64,000 bases of DNA from Acidiphilium sp. 37-60-79 (GTDB lineage Bacteria > Pseudomonadota > Alphaproteobacteria > Acetobacterales > Acetobacteraceae), in the NCBI GenBank assembly GCA_002279355.1, contig NCBV01000004.1, positions 1-64,000 of the forward strand, in the 5' to 3' direction. The notes under the pieces are model-generated. The model made no database searches, was not told the origin of the DNA, and saw only the letters and a program-made list of their open reading frames with translations. Below are positions 32,413 through 39,847 of this stretch, one piece after another (the first letter of the stretch is position 1; every line of letters begins with the position of its first letter). The position numbers were made by a program, and so were the translations under genes.

Positions 32413-33832
32413 TTTTGCTGGCGTTGATCTTGATCCGCCGCCCGCATGGGTTGAGGAACAAATCCCGGATTTTGGCGATTTTGAACCGCATCAGGAAATC
32501 CCCGCTGCGCCGGATGAATTGCCAGAACCGCAACCGGCCTTCGATTTTCCACGCGTGAGCGTGGCAGATATTTATGACAATCCCAGCCCGCAACCGGCTT
32601 TTGTTTGGACGGGGCGCATCCCGCGAGGCCACGTCACGTTACTAGGCGCGCACGGCGGCGCGGGCAAAAGCATGCTGGCGCTTCAACTTGCCGTCGCAAC
32701 CTGCTTGGGGCGCGATTTTCTTGGCGACGCAACCGAGCGGGGCCGCGTGGTGTTTTTCTCTGGCGAGGATGGCGCACCCGTGATCCGCAACCGGCTGGCT
32801 TCGATCGCCGGGGCAGAGCATGCAAACCCACGCCATCTGGCTGATAGTTTGGTCATTCTCGACGCCACCAATGAGCCCGCCCTTTACCGGGAAATCTCAA
32901 CATTCACCATCAAAACCGGCGAGCCAACACCGGGCTTTCATCGGTTGGCGGAAATCGTCAGTGAAATACAGCCCGCAATCGTCATCATCGATAACGCTTC
33001 CGATACTTTTGAGGGGTCGGAGAATGACCGCGCGAGCGTGCGGGGCTTCATGCGCCAACTGCGCCAACTCGCCACCGGGGATGATGCGCCTGCCATTTTG
33101 CTGCTCGCGCATATCCAAAAGCAGGCGGTAGGAAACAGGGGCGCGGAAAGCTATTCGGGCTCGACCGCTTGGCATAATTCCGCCCGGTCCCGTCTTGCGC
33201 TCACGCCCGATAAAGACGATCCGGCCCGCCTGATTCTCACGCATGAAAAATTGAACCTTGGGCCGAGAACCGCCAAGCCGCTGCATCTGGTGCGCGGCGA
33301 CCGTGGACAGCTTGAGCTTGATCAGCCCGCGCCCGGCGTCTGCACGCCGGACGGCACGCCGGAGCCGCCAGAGGATGCGCTCTTGCGCTTGCTGGCCGAG
33401 TTTAATGCGCGCGGTGAGCATGTTTCACCGGAAACATCCGCCCGAAATAATGCGTGGCAAAAATTCCGCGCGGAATCTCACTTTCCGAAGCACGCTTTCC
33501 GCACCGGGGCCGATTTATTCTCTGCCCTCCGCCAGATGGAGCGGGACAGGTTGATCGCCAAAGGCGACTACACCGCCAATCGAAAGACGCGCGCCAATTG
33601 GATCGTCACGGTCAACGGTTATGAACGCATCGGCCAATCTGCGCCCACCGCGCCCACCGCGCCCACCGCGCCCACGTCTGGGGATGGCGCACCTGATGCA
33701 GAGCAGGAAGGGGGCGCGCCCACCGCGCCCACCTATTGCGCAGGGGGTATGGGGGAGAGCGGCGCGCAAAATGACGGCGCAGAATTGCACCCGGCCCCTT
33801 TGGCGGTGGCTGGCCCCGATGAGGGCGATTGA
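32405..33832 (+). CDS. RepA-like AAA ATPase/replicative helicase
   Basis: A 475-residue P-loop ATPase of the RepA/KaiC-like group. Walker A is GAHGGAGKSM (residues 81-90), preceded by FVWTGRIPRGHVTLL. Walker B is AIVIIDNASD, and LLAHIQKQ lies in the sensor region. The family acts as a hexameric helicase in plasmid and phage replication, matching the upstream primase. The C-terminal part after residue 410 is low-complexity with repeated Ala-Pro-Thr units that arise from a 9-bp DNA repeat. Start ATG 32405 overlaps the primase stop. Confidence 0.85.
   Translation: MVDFAGVDLDPPPAWVEEQIPDFGDFEPHQEIPAAPDELPEPQPAFDFPRVSVADIYDNPSPQPAFVWTGRIPRGHVTLLGAHGGAGKSMLALQLAVATCLGRDFLGDATERGRVVFFSGEDGAPVIRNRLASIAGAEHANPRHLADSLVILDATNEPALYREISTFTIKTGEPTPGFHRLAEIVSEIQPAIVIIDNASDTFEGSENDRASVRGFMRQLRQLATGDDAPAILLLAHIQKQAVGNRGAESYSGSTAWHNSARSRLALTPDKDDPARLILTHEKLNLGPRTAKPLHLVRGDRGQLELDQPAPGVCTPDGTPEPPEDALLRLLAEFNARGEHVSPETSARNNAWQKFRAESHFPKHAFRTGADLFSALRQMERDRLIAKGDYTANRKTRANWIVTVNGYERIGQSAPTAPTAPTAPTSGDGAPDAEQEGGAPTAPTYCAGGMGESGAQNDGAELHPAPLAVAGPDEGD
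33641..33675. repeat. 9-bp tandem repeat in the helicase gene
   Basis: The unit GCGCCCACC is repeated almost four times and encodes Ala-Pro-Thr in tandem. Two more partial units occur near 33716-33731. The unit length is a multiple of three, so copy number can change without a frameshift. It is likely to vary between strains. Confidence 0.8.
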
Positions 33833-33959
33833 GACGTGGGCGCAAATCGCGAAGCCTCACGTGTGGCGGAGCGATGGCACTCAACCCAAAATGCTGCTGG
33901 TGGTGGCTCTGCTACCCTGGCGATCACTCGCGAGCCGCCGCGAATAGGGAGTGCAGAAC

Positions 33960-34430
33960 ATGACAAATCTTGCTGACAATTCAGGCCGGAAACAGCGCGG
34001 CAAGCCATTCAAGCCCGGCCAATCTGGTAACCCAGCCGGACGGCCTGCCGGATCGCGCAATGCCGCTCTGGTGGCTCTGGATCAAATTGCAGAGGGCGCC
34101 GCGCCCGCCTTGCTCGACGTGTTGGTAAAGGCTGGCATGGCTGGCGATACCCAAGCGGCCCGGTTGGTGCTGGAGCGCGCATGGCCTATCCGAAAAGGCC
34201 GCGCCATCACGCTTGATCTGCCCCCCGTGATTGACGCCGCTGGCGTGCGTGCAGCCATGGCACGGATCACTAAAGCAGCGGCATCAGCGGAAATCACACC
34301 AGATGAGGCGCAAGCCCTGGCCGCGCTTGTGGAAGGACAACGCCGGGCGATTGAGACGCAAGAGTTAGAGCAGCGAATTTCAGCCATAGAGACGAAACTC
34401 GGAAAGGACAAAACAGATGAAAGCGATTGA
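33960..34430 (+). CDS. DUF5681 domain protein
   Basis: A 156-residue protein with the DUF5681 N-terminus (KPFKPGQSGNPAGRPAGSRN), found in phage-related and mobile-element proteins, some next to small-terminase-like genes. The rest is predicted helical (QLEQRISAIETKLGKDK ends it). ATG 33960 has GGGAG eight bases upstream; GTG 33951 is an alternative. Function unknown. A link to DNA packaging would fit a phage satellite but cannot be shown here. It overlaps the next gene by 14 nt. Confidence 0.75.
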   Translation: MTNLADNSGRKQRGKPFKPGQSGNPAGRPAGSRNAALVALDQIAEGAAPALLDVLVKAGMAGDTQAARLVLERAWPIRKGRAITLDLPPVIDAAGVRAAMARITKAAASAEITPDEAQALAALVEGQRRAIETQELEQRISAIETKLGKDKTDESD

Positions 34431-34683
34431 TAAGCGGGTGGCGAATCTTGAGCGCGCGACTGGGGCAGACCAGAAAGGCACGACCGTCATTCTGAAATGG
34501 TTCGGATCGCCTGTTACGGGGGCCGTTGCCTACGGAGAGTCATGGGCCCGGCTGGAAAATGAAACGGTGGAGCGGTTCATGGCGCGCCTGGTCCGGGAAG
34601 CGCCTTGGCCTAGAGGTGTCGGCTGTCGGATTATTAAACTGATAGGAGAATCGGGTAGCGGGGGGGACGCTCCGCGCCCATGA
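34417..34683 (+). CDS. Small hypothetical protein of the element
   Basis: An 88-residue protein starting MKAIDKRVANLERATGADQK. The opening is a short amphipathic helix, followed by strands such as TVILKWFG and an ending that looks unstructured (GESGSGGDAPRP). No family is recognised. ATG 34417 lies inside the previous gene with AAAGGA upstream, indicating coupled translation. The N-terminal 'IDKRVANLE' helix is common in small phage proteins, but no role is proposed. Confidence 0.6.
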   Translation: MKAIDKRVANLERATGADQKGTTVILKWFGSPVTGAVAYGESWARLENETVERFMARLVREAPWPRGVGCRIIKLIGESGSGGDAPRP

Positions 34684-34773
34684 ACGCGAAGCCATCATAA
34701 CCGAGGGCGTGGCGAGGTGTGTTTTGCCTTGACAGGACAATCCGCATCAAACACTTTCCGCATAGGAAAACGC

Positions 34774-34779
34774 TATAAT
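34774..34779 (+). promoter_or_regulatory. Consensus -10 box before the Sel1 gene
   Basis: TATAAT occurs at 34774-34779 in an AT-rich stretch of the 182-bp gap, about 87 nt before the Sel1-repeat gene. A TTGACA at 34729-34734 is too far away (39 nt) to be its -35, and no good -35 is seen at the right distance. It suggests the cargo gene has its own promoter. Confidence 0.4.
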
Positions 34780-34865
34780 TTTTAGACAGGCGATTAACGG
34801 TGTGGGAGGGACTGCACCGCAATCAGAACGGACAACGAAATTGATCGAGGAAGAGGAATAAGAGC

Positions 34866-35645
34866 ATGCGCTATGAAAGCCCTTTCAAACACAAGAAAGC
34901 CCTTGGCCTCGCCCTTATCGCCTGCATCTGGATCAACACAACAGGCGCAGCATTCGCACAATCAATCCAGACACTGCGCGCCGAAGCCATCAAGGGTGAC
35001 GTAGCGGCAGAAACCAATCTCGCAGCTCGTTACGGGCTTGGCCGGGACTTGCCGCAGAATTACGCCAAGGCCATTTACTGGTTCCGCCTCGCAGCCCATC
35101 AGAGATATGCAGCGGCAGAATATTTTCTCGGCTCTTTCTACAATCTTGGCCGGGGCGTGCCACAGAATTATGCCAAGGCCGCTTACTGGTGGCGGCTTGC
35201 TGCTCATCAAGGATACGCGGACGCAGAATACGATCTCGGCTATGTCTACGATCTTGGCCGGGGCGTGCCGCAGAATTATGCCAAGGCCGCTTACTGGTAT
35301 CGCCTCGACGCAAAACAGGGTGATGCATTTGCAGAGAATAATCTCGGCCTTCTCTATGAGCACGGCCACGGCGTGCCGCAGAATTATGCCAAGGCAGCTT
35401 ACTGGTATCGCCTCGCCGCAAAACAGGGTGATGCAGAGTCGCAATACAATCTCGGCCTTCTCTACGATCATGGCGAAGGGGTGCCGCAGAACTATGCAAA
35501 GTCTTATTTTTGGTTCGATCTAGCAGCCGCAAATGGCGATAAGCACGCCGCTCATGATCGAGATATTGTTGCGAACTTAATGACGCCTGCTGAACTCGCG
35601 GAGGCACAAAATCAAGCGAGCCAATACGTAGCTGCCCATAAATAA
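34866..35645 (+). CDS. Secreted Sel1-repeat protein
   Basis: A 259-residue protein with a signal peptide (KALGLALIACIWINTTGAAFA) and about six Sel1 units of 36 residues, each with the pattern GVPQNYAKAAYWYRLAAKQG and LGLLYEHG. Sel1 solenoids bind proteins and are common in envelope signalling and host-interaction factors. A Shine-Dalgarno GAGGAAGAGGAA precedes ATG 34866. Being the cargo gene at the element's right end with its own likely promoter, it may confer an accessory trait. Partner and purpose are unknown. The near-identity of units at DNA level implies recent duplication. Confidence 0.88.
   Translation: MRYESPFKHKKALGLALIACIWINTTGAAFAQSIQTLRAEAIKGDVAAETNLAARYGLGRDLPQNYAKAIYWFRLAAHQRYAAAEYFLGSFYNLGRGVPQNYAKAAYWWRLAAHQGYADAEYDLGYVYDLGRGVPQNYAKAAYWYRLDAKQGDAFAENNLGLLYEHGHGVPQNYAKAAYWYRLAAKQGDAESQYNLGLLYDHGEGVPQNYAKSYFWFDLAAANGDKHAAHDRDIVANLMTPAELAEAQNQASQYVAAHK
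35035..35520 (+). repeat. 108-bp tandem repeat encoding Sel1 units
   Basis: About four and a half units of 108 bp encode the Sel1 repeats. Blocks such as CAGAATTATGCCAAGGC recur nearly unchanged in successive units, so units were duplicated recently and may vary in number between strains. Confidence 0.8.
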
Positions 35646-35914
35646 TCTTCGCTGATCGCCTGAAATTACTCGCGCGCGCAAGCGCATGTGGACGGGAAAT
35701 AGACAATGAACAGACCGAGGGGGACACTCAATCACCCACCGCGCGTGGTAATCGTTCAGATAAGGGGAAAGCGACAATGCATCGCGATCCCCAACCGCCG
35801 CGCGCGTGTCACCCCATATCGCGCGAAATCATGCACGATTGGTGGCAATTTTGAGGGCATAAAAAACAATTACGCCCATTTCTCTTTGAATTACAGGGGG
35901 TTGTGTGAGAATGG
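35646..35914. other. Right end of the integrative element, non-coding
   Basis: This 269-bp stretch between the Sel1 gene and tRNA-Ser has no convincing gene. It contains TTTTGAGGGCA at 35849-35859, the partner of the site before the integrase, and otherwise nothing I can support. An open frame that runs from here through the tRNA is an artefact of reading tRNA sequence. Confidence 0.6.
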
Positions 35915-35928
35915 TGGCGGATGGGGTG
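35915..35928. repeat. Right attachment repeat within tRNA-Ser
   Basis: TGGCGGATGGGGTG is the CCA end, discriminator and acceptor-stem side of tRNA-Ser on the plus strand and is identical to 29330-29343. It marks the insertion point of the element. Confidence 0.85.
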
Positions 35929-36004
35929 AGATTCGAACTCACGGTACGCTTTCACGTACGGCGGTTTTCAAGACCGCTGCCTTAAACCGCTCGGCCACCC
36001 ATCC
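35915..36004 (-). tRNA. tRNA-Ser (anticodon UGA)
   Basis: On the minus strand the sequence opens GGATGGGTGGCCGAGCGG and ends in the pairing CCCATCC, a G discriminator and an encoded CCA. The acceptor stem pairs over seven bases. The anticodon arm GCGGTCTTGAAAACCGC gives anticodon TGA (decodes UCA/UCG). A long variable arm (TACGTGAAAGCGTA) and the TTCGAATC T-loop confirm a class II serine tRNA. It hosts the integrative element at its 3' end; the gene itself is intact. Confidence 0.97.
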
Positions 36005-36040
36005 GTGATTTGGTGCGGTTTCGATTTCGGATGTCGAGTA

Positions 36041-37645
36041 TCACTGGTTGGGCGTTTGCGCCAGAGTGATCAGTGTGGTTTGCGGCGGCATTTGCGGTTG
36101 CAGGCTAGGCCAGCGGGTTGCGGGGTTGGAAAAGCTTGCGTTTGGGGTGGCGCCGGGATGGCGGATCGCGGCGAAAAGGTGATTTTTGATCGGGTCGAGC
36201 GCACTGCCGCCGAGCGCGGCGCCGATCGGGGCGCGGTAGATTTGTGACAGCGCATCGGGCTCGGAATCGGCGTGGCTGAGCCGGTACAGCCCGTCAGCGA
36301 TGGTGGTGCTGTTGCCGCCTTGATTGGTGCCGATCAGCAGATCGCCGTTGCGGTCGATCGAGAGGGTGGCGGGCTTGCGCAAAAAGGCGGTGGAGCCGGG
36401 CGCGTCGATTGCGGTGGGATCGGTTTGCGGGTCACCGCCGAGCAGCAAAACCGTGCCGGTGAACCGGTTGGCACCGAGATCGTTATTGTCGGGATCAAAG
36501 CGAATCACATGGCCGCCATCATGGCCCGCGCGCGGGTTGAGCGGGTTGGTTTGATCGACCCCACGCGCCCGATTACCAGCGCAAGCGAGGTAGAGCCGCC
36601 CGGCGCGGTCGATGGTGAGGCCTCGCGGATCATCGAACCGGCTCCCTTGCCCTGCGGCGGACAGGGTTGCGGTCAGGCTGGTCGGTTCGGCTGCTAAATC
36701 GTGCCAGACGATATCGCTCCCCTCGATCACCGCGACCGCGATGGTGCCGCTATCGAGCGGGCTGGTTTGGGTTGCCGCGCTGGTTGGCGGATTTTGGGGC
36801 GCGGCGCCCTTGAAGCGAAAGAGCCGCCCGCCGGGCGAGGCCTCGGTCATGAACACCACAGGCGTGCCATCGCCAGATAGCGCGCAAGCCAGACCGGCGC
36901 GGGGAAACCGGCCGAGGGCCGTGTGCTTTTTTGGGAAACTCAGTGGCCGGAGCGCATCGATTTCGACCACCCAGCCAAAGCCAAAGCCGATATCGGGCTT
37001 GGCGAAGGCTTGATCGTGATGGGCGAGGCGGCGCAGCCAAGGCGCGGTATCGCCTTCGGGCACCAGCACGCTGTTCCAGGGCGTCACGCAGCCCAATTGC
37101 GGGGCGAGCACGCCCTGCACCGCCGCCCCGATACTGGCGGCGGCTGGGCCGGTGATTTGGCACAAGGTGCCATCGGTGATTCGCCGCGATTGATAGCCGC
37201 CATCCACGGTAACCCATTGCCCGCCGCGATAAGACAGGTTGAGCACCGAGATCCCCTGCATCAGCCCGGCGATACCCGGATGATCGCGCTCATCGGCAAA
37301 GGCCATGCGCGCCTCGACATCCGGATGCGCGACCACGAGCACTAGCCGGTCCACGCCATCCTGGGCTTGGGGCGGGGTGATGATGCCCGCTATCAGCGCG
37401 TCCCAGCCGAATTGGCGGGCGGCGGCGGCAGCATTGATTTGCGCCGGGTGAAAGGGCGGCGCGCTGGGCACCACCGGATCGCCCCAGCGGATCAGCACGC
37501 GCCGGTCCCAGCCCGGTGCGCGCTGATCATCGAGGGTTGGCGCTTGGAGGTTGGTGGATGGCAGGCCGAGGGCGGATTGCGCCCGGGCCAGCCCAGCCAT
37601 TGAGCAGAATAAGGCACTGCTGATCAGCCATTCACGCCGCCGCAT
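36041..37645 (-). CDS. PhoX-type phosphatase (DUF839), Tat-exported
   Basis: A 534-residue protein with a Tat-like leader (MRRREWLISSALFCSMAGLA). The body matches the DUF839/PhoX beta-propeller: TPWNSVLVPEGD, FGWVVEIDALRPLSFPKKHT, ALGRFPRAGLACAL and the late DDPRGLTIDRAGRLYLAC. PhoX enzymes are calcium/iron-dependent phosphatases for phosphate esters outside the cytoplasm. It is shorter than typical PhoX (about 600-650 residues), so substrate range may differ. It lies beside tRNA-Ser, across the integrated element from the phosphonate genes, and just downstream of bamE. Confidence 0.82.
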   Translation of the reverse strand: MRRREWLISSALFCSMAGLARAQSALGLPSTNLQAPTLDDQRAPGWDRRVLIRWGDPVVPSAPPFHPAQINAAAAARQFGWDALIAGIITPPQAQDGVDRLVLVVAHPDVEARMAFADERDHPGIAGLMQGISVLNLSYRGGQWVTVDGGYQSRRITDGTLCQITGPAAASIGAAVQGVLAPQLGCVTPWNSVLVPEGDTAPWLRRLAHHDQAFAKPDIGFGFGWVVEIDALRPLSFPKKHTALGRFPRAGLACALSGDGTPVVFMTEASPGGRLFRFKGAAPQNPPTSAATQTSPLDSGTIAVAVIEGSDIVWHDLAAEPTSLTATLSAAGQGSRFDDPRGLTIDRAGRLYLACAGNRARGVDQTNPLNPRAGHDGGHVIRFDPDNNDLGANRFTGTVLLLGGDPQTDPTAIDAPGSTAFLRKPATLSIDRNGDLLIGTNQGGNSTTIADGLYRLSHADSEPDALSQIYRAPIGAALGGSALDPIKNHLFAAIRHPGATPNASFSNPATRWPSLQPQMPPQTTLITLAQTPNQ

Positions 37646-37648
37646 GGC

Positions 37649-38194
37649 TCAGAACCCGGACAAGCCACCGCCGCCACCGCCGCCGCCACTGCCCGCACCG
37701 GGATTGACGCCGCCGCCCAGACTATTGCCTGCCCCGGCGCCGAGCGGGTTATAGGAGCCGACACCGCCGACCAATTCCTGGAAAAAGGAAGCACTGCCGC
37801 CCGGCGCCTTCGTCGCGCCGCTCGCCATGGCGACTTTCACGCTGGCTTTGCGGTTATATTGCTGAATGCTTTGCAACACGCCTTGATCGTTGAACCGGAG
37901 CGACACCACATGCTGATGTAGCACGCCCTGGGTACGCCCGATCCGGCGCTTGGTGATCTGGCTGACATAGAGCCAGTCATGATCGTTAAAGGTCTCGCGC
38001 AAAGTGGGTGAGCCGAGCAAGGCGCGGGCATCGGCCTCGGTCGCGACATGCGGCACCAATTGCTTGAGGTTGTTTTGCGACACCGCATTGCCGCGATAAT
38101 GCGGCTGCGCGGCAAAAACGGCACAGCCGGATAGGGCTGTCATCAGCAGCAAAGGTGCGGTGGTGCGGCGGATTAGGCGCAGAAAATTCGGCAT
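37649..38194 (-). CDS. bamE: BamE/OmlA outer-membrane assembly lipoprotein with Gly-rich tail
   Basis: A 181-residue lipoprotein precursor. The signal peptide ends in lipobox LSGC with the lipidated cysteine at C24. The SmpA/OmlA domain follows: RGNAVSQNNLKQLVPHVATE, ARALLGSPTL, and DWLYVSQITKRRI. BamE supports the BAM complex that folds outer-membrane proteins. The last 30 or so residues are almost all Gly, Asn, Ala and Ser (GGGVNPGAGSGGGGGGGG), a tail not found in typical BamE. ATG 38194 gives a proper signal peptide; the longer form from 38251 does not. Its gene is divergent from yceD. Confidence 0.9.
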   Translation of the reverse strand: MPNFLRLIRRTTAPLLLMTALSGCAVFAAQPHYRGNAVSQNNLKQLVPHVATEADARALLGSPTLRETFNDHDWLYVSQITKRRIGRTQGVLHQHVVSLRFNDQGVLQSIQQYNRKASVKVAMASGATKAPGGSASFFQELVGGVGSYNPLGAGAGNSLGGGVNPGAGSGGGGGGGGLSGF

Positions 38195-38316
38195 TACGTG
38201 GCGCGTCCCTAGCAATGACCGGTCTGCGCAGGGCGGAGTGCGCAGGCGCAACCGGTCCGTCTCAGCATCGTATGCGGGAGCTTCCCTTGGCGCGCAAGAT
38301 GGGGGAGATAGGAAGC

Positions 38317-38814
38317 ATGACGCAAAATACCGATCGCCCGTTTTCCCATCTGCTCGAGCGTAAGGCGCTTGATGGGCCGTTGACCCTCACCGTGACGGCA
38401 GATGCCCAAGCGCGCGCAGCGATTGTCGCCGCGTTTGGGCTTGTTGGCCTTGCCAAATTGAGCGGACGATTCGCCTTCACGCCGCAACCGGATGGCCAGA
38501 TTTTAACCAGGCTCGATTTGACCGCACGGGTCACACAGAGCTGTATCGTGACGCTGGAGCCGGTTGAGCAGGCAATTGCCGAGCGTGCGGCGCTGATTCT
38601 CGCCGATGCGAGTATAGAGGAGCCGGAGGATTGGCTGGATCCGGATCAACCCGATTGGGTGCCGATCAGCGGCCCCACGATTGATCTCGGCGCTTTACTG
38701 ACCGATCAGCTCGCTTTGGCGCTCGATCCTTACCCGCGCAAGCCGGACGCCGAACTGCCCGATGCCGCGCGCGCCGCCCGGGAAAATCCGTTTACCCGGC
38801 TCAAGCGCGATTAA
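38317..38814 (+). CDS. yceD: YceD family protein (DUF177)
   Basis: A 165-residue protein of the YceD/DUF177 family, linked to 23S rRNA metabolism and ribosome biogenesis. The blocks LDLTARVTQSCIVTLEPVEQ and DLGALLTDQLALALDPYPRK are typical, with the usual C-terminal PF-x-x-L ending (NPFTRLKRD). ATG 38317 has GGGGGAG and AGGA upstream. It is divergent from bamE, an arrangement seen in other Alphaproteobacteria, but the plsX/fabH genes that often follow are absent here. Confidence 0.87.
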   Translation: MTQNTDRPFSHLLERKALDGPLTLTVTADAQARAAIVAAFGLVGLAKLSGRFAFTPQPDGQILTRLDLTARVTQSCIVTLEPVEQAIAERAALILADASIEEPEDWLDPDQPDWVPISGPTIDLGALLTDQLALALDPYPRKPDAELPDAARAARENPFTRLKRD

Positions 38815-38850
38815 TCCGCGAGACCAATGAAATTGATCGGCAAACAAACG

Positions 38851-39126
38851 TTAGGCGGTAGGGCGCTTGGTGAAGCCGGGCTCGGTGGGCGGGTCGGCGA
38901 AATGTTCGGTGATCGATTGCACCTCGGCGCCGGGCGGGCCACGCCTGCAGGCGCGGAGCAATTCCTCCACCGCATCGGCCTCGCCCGCGATCAGGGCTTC
39001 GAGCGTGCCATCGCGCCGGTTGCGCACCCAGCCGACAATGCCCTGCCGACGGGCGCGGCGGATGATCCAATCGCGAAATCCGACACCTTGGACATGGCCG
39101 GCGATGATCAGGGATTTGCTGATCAT
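38851..39126 (-). CDS. Acylphosphatase
   Basis: A 91-residue acylphosphatase. The phosphate-binding loop GHVQGVGFRDWIIRRA and the following GWVRNRRDGTLEAL hold the conserved catalytic Arg and Asn. It hydrolyses acyl phosphates in the cytosol. ATG 39126 overlaps the stop of the ATP12 gene by 4 nt. Two longer upstream starts would read ATP12 DNA in another frame and are rejected. Confidence 0.93.
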   Translation of the reverse strand: MISKSLIIAGHVQGVGFRDWIIRRARRQGIVGWVRNRRDGTLEALIAGEADAVEELLRACRRGPPGAEVQSITEHFADPPTEPGFTKRPTA

Positions 39127-39824
39127 GGGCGGGTCAGGCGGAAAAACAACGAAGCCGCCTCGATATCGGCGGCGATTTCGGCTTCGCGCGCGGCGATCGC
39201 TGGATCGACACCCCATTTTTCCGCCTGAAACCGCGTCTCCAGCGTGGCGAGTTGGTGGGCCTCTTGCGGGCTGAGCGCGCCGCGCAGCACGGCGAGAGCG
39301 AGGATTAGCGAGCTGAGGCTGCGGGTGAGTTGATCAAGAGCGGCGAGCGCCCAGGGATCATAATCAGCCAGATGGCGCTCAAGACTAGCCAAGGTGGCCG
39401 GGGCGGGATCATGCGCGATGAGCTGGTGGGTGGCGCTGAGCGGGGCGGCCAGATCGCACGCGGCCCAATCGAGCCAAGGTTGCCACGCTTGCTGCTGTTG
39501 GGACGCGAGTTCGGGCGGTTCATCGGCGCGATAGACCAGCAAATCGCCACGCAGCCGGGCGAGCAAAGTGCTGATGAGGGCAGCGCTATCGGGCGCGACT
39601 ACCAGCTGAGTTTGGCCGGTCAAGCTGGTCAGGCGCAGCGTGGTCGCCTCGATCGAACCGCCAAGCGTCGCGACTTGCCATTCGGTCGCGATAGCCTCAG
39701 CCAAGGCGCGCTGCGGCACGGCGAGCGGTGTGCCGTTGGGAAGGCGCAACGGTTTCGCATCGAGCAAGACGATGAAAAAACCATCACGCTCGGCAACCGA
39801 AGTCTCAGTCCAGAAACGTCGCAT
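39123..39824 (-). CDS. ATP12 family F1-ATPase assembly chaperone
   Basis: A 233-residue protein of the ATP12 family, the chaperone for F1 alpha-subunit assembly found in Alphaproteobacteria and mitochondria. It starts RRFWTETSVAERDGFFIVLLD; typical blocks are AVPQRALAEAIATEWQ, LVYRADEPPELASQQQ and WQPWLDWA. It overlaps acylphosphatase by 4 nt and lies 23 nt downstream of asmA. Its presence supports alphaproteobacterial origin. Confidence 0.93.
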   Translation of the reverse strand: MRRFWTETSVAERDGFFIVLLDAKPLRLPNGTPLAVPQRALAEAIATEWQVATLGGSIEATTLRLTSLTGQTQLVVAPDSAALISTLLARLRGDLLVYRADEPPELASQQQQAWQPWLDWAACDLAAPLSATHQLIAHDPAPATLASLERHLADYDPWALAALDQLTRSLSSLILALAVLRGALSPQEAHQLATLETRFQAEKWGVDPAIAAREAEIAADIEAASLFFRLTRP

Positions 39825-39847
39825 CGGCGATCAACCTTGTCCCAATA

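Larger units (their letters stand above)
29330..35928. mobile_element. 6.6-kb integrative element at tRNA-Ser(UGA)
   Basis: The element is bounded by 14-bp direct repeats, the right one being inside the tRNA. In order it carries a tyrosine integrase, an AT-hook protein, an HTH/excisionase-like protein, a Toprim primase, a RepA-like helicase, a DUF5681 protein, a small unknown protein and a secreted Sel1-repeat protein, all on the plus strand. There are no capsid, tail or conjugation genes. The gene set resembles phage satellites or small integrated plasmids. TTTTGAGGGCA occurs near both ends and may be an integrase arm site. All genes look intact, so it may still excise. Confidence 0.8.

Noticed and set aside
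33621-33947. Additional gene overlapping the helicase tail
   Set aside because: It is an alternative frame of the repetitive Ala-Pro-Thr region; the end beyond 33832 is short and lacks a recognisable family or ribosome site.
34729-34779. TTGACA and TATAAT as one sigma-70 promoter
   Set aside because: The spacing is 39 nt, far beyond the usual 16-18; only the -10 box is kept as a weak candidate.
35706-36008. Plus-strand open frame ending in a GEIRTHGTLSRTAVF-type tail
   Set aside because: The tail is the plus strand of tRNA-Ser read as protein; such tails are a known annotation artefact. The upstream part has no recognisable features.
36041-37645. PQQ-sugar dehydrogenase identity for the Tat-exported beta-propeller protein
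   Set aside because: The TPWNSVLVPEGD and ALGRF blocks match PhoX/DUF839 better, and the quinone-binding residues of sugar dehydrogenases are not evident.
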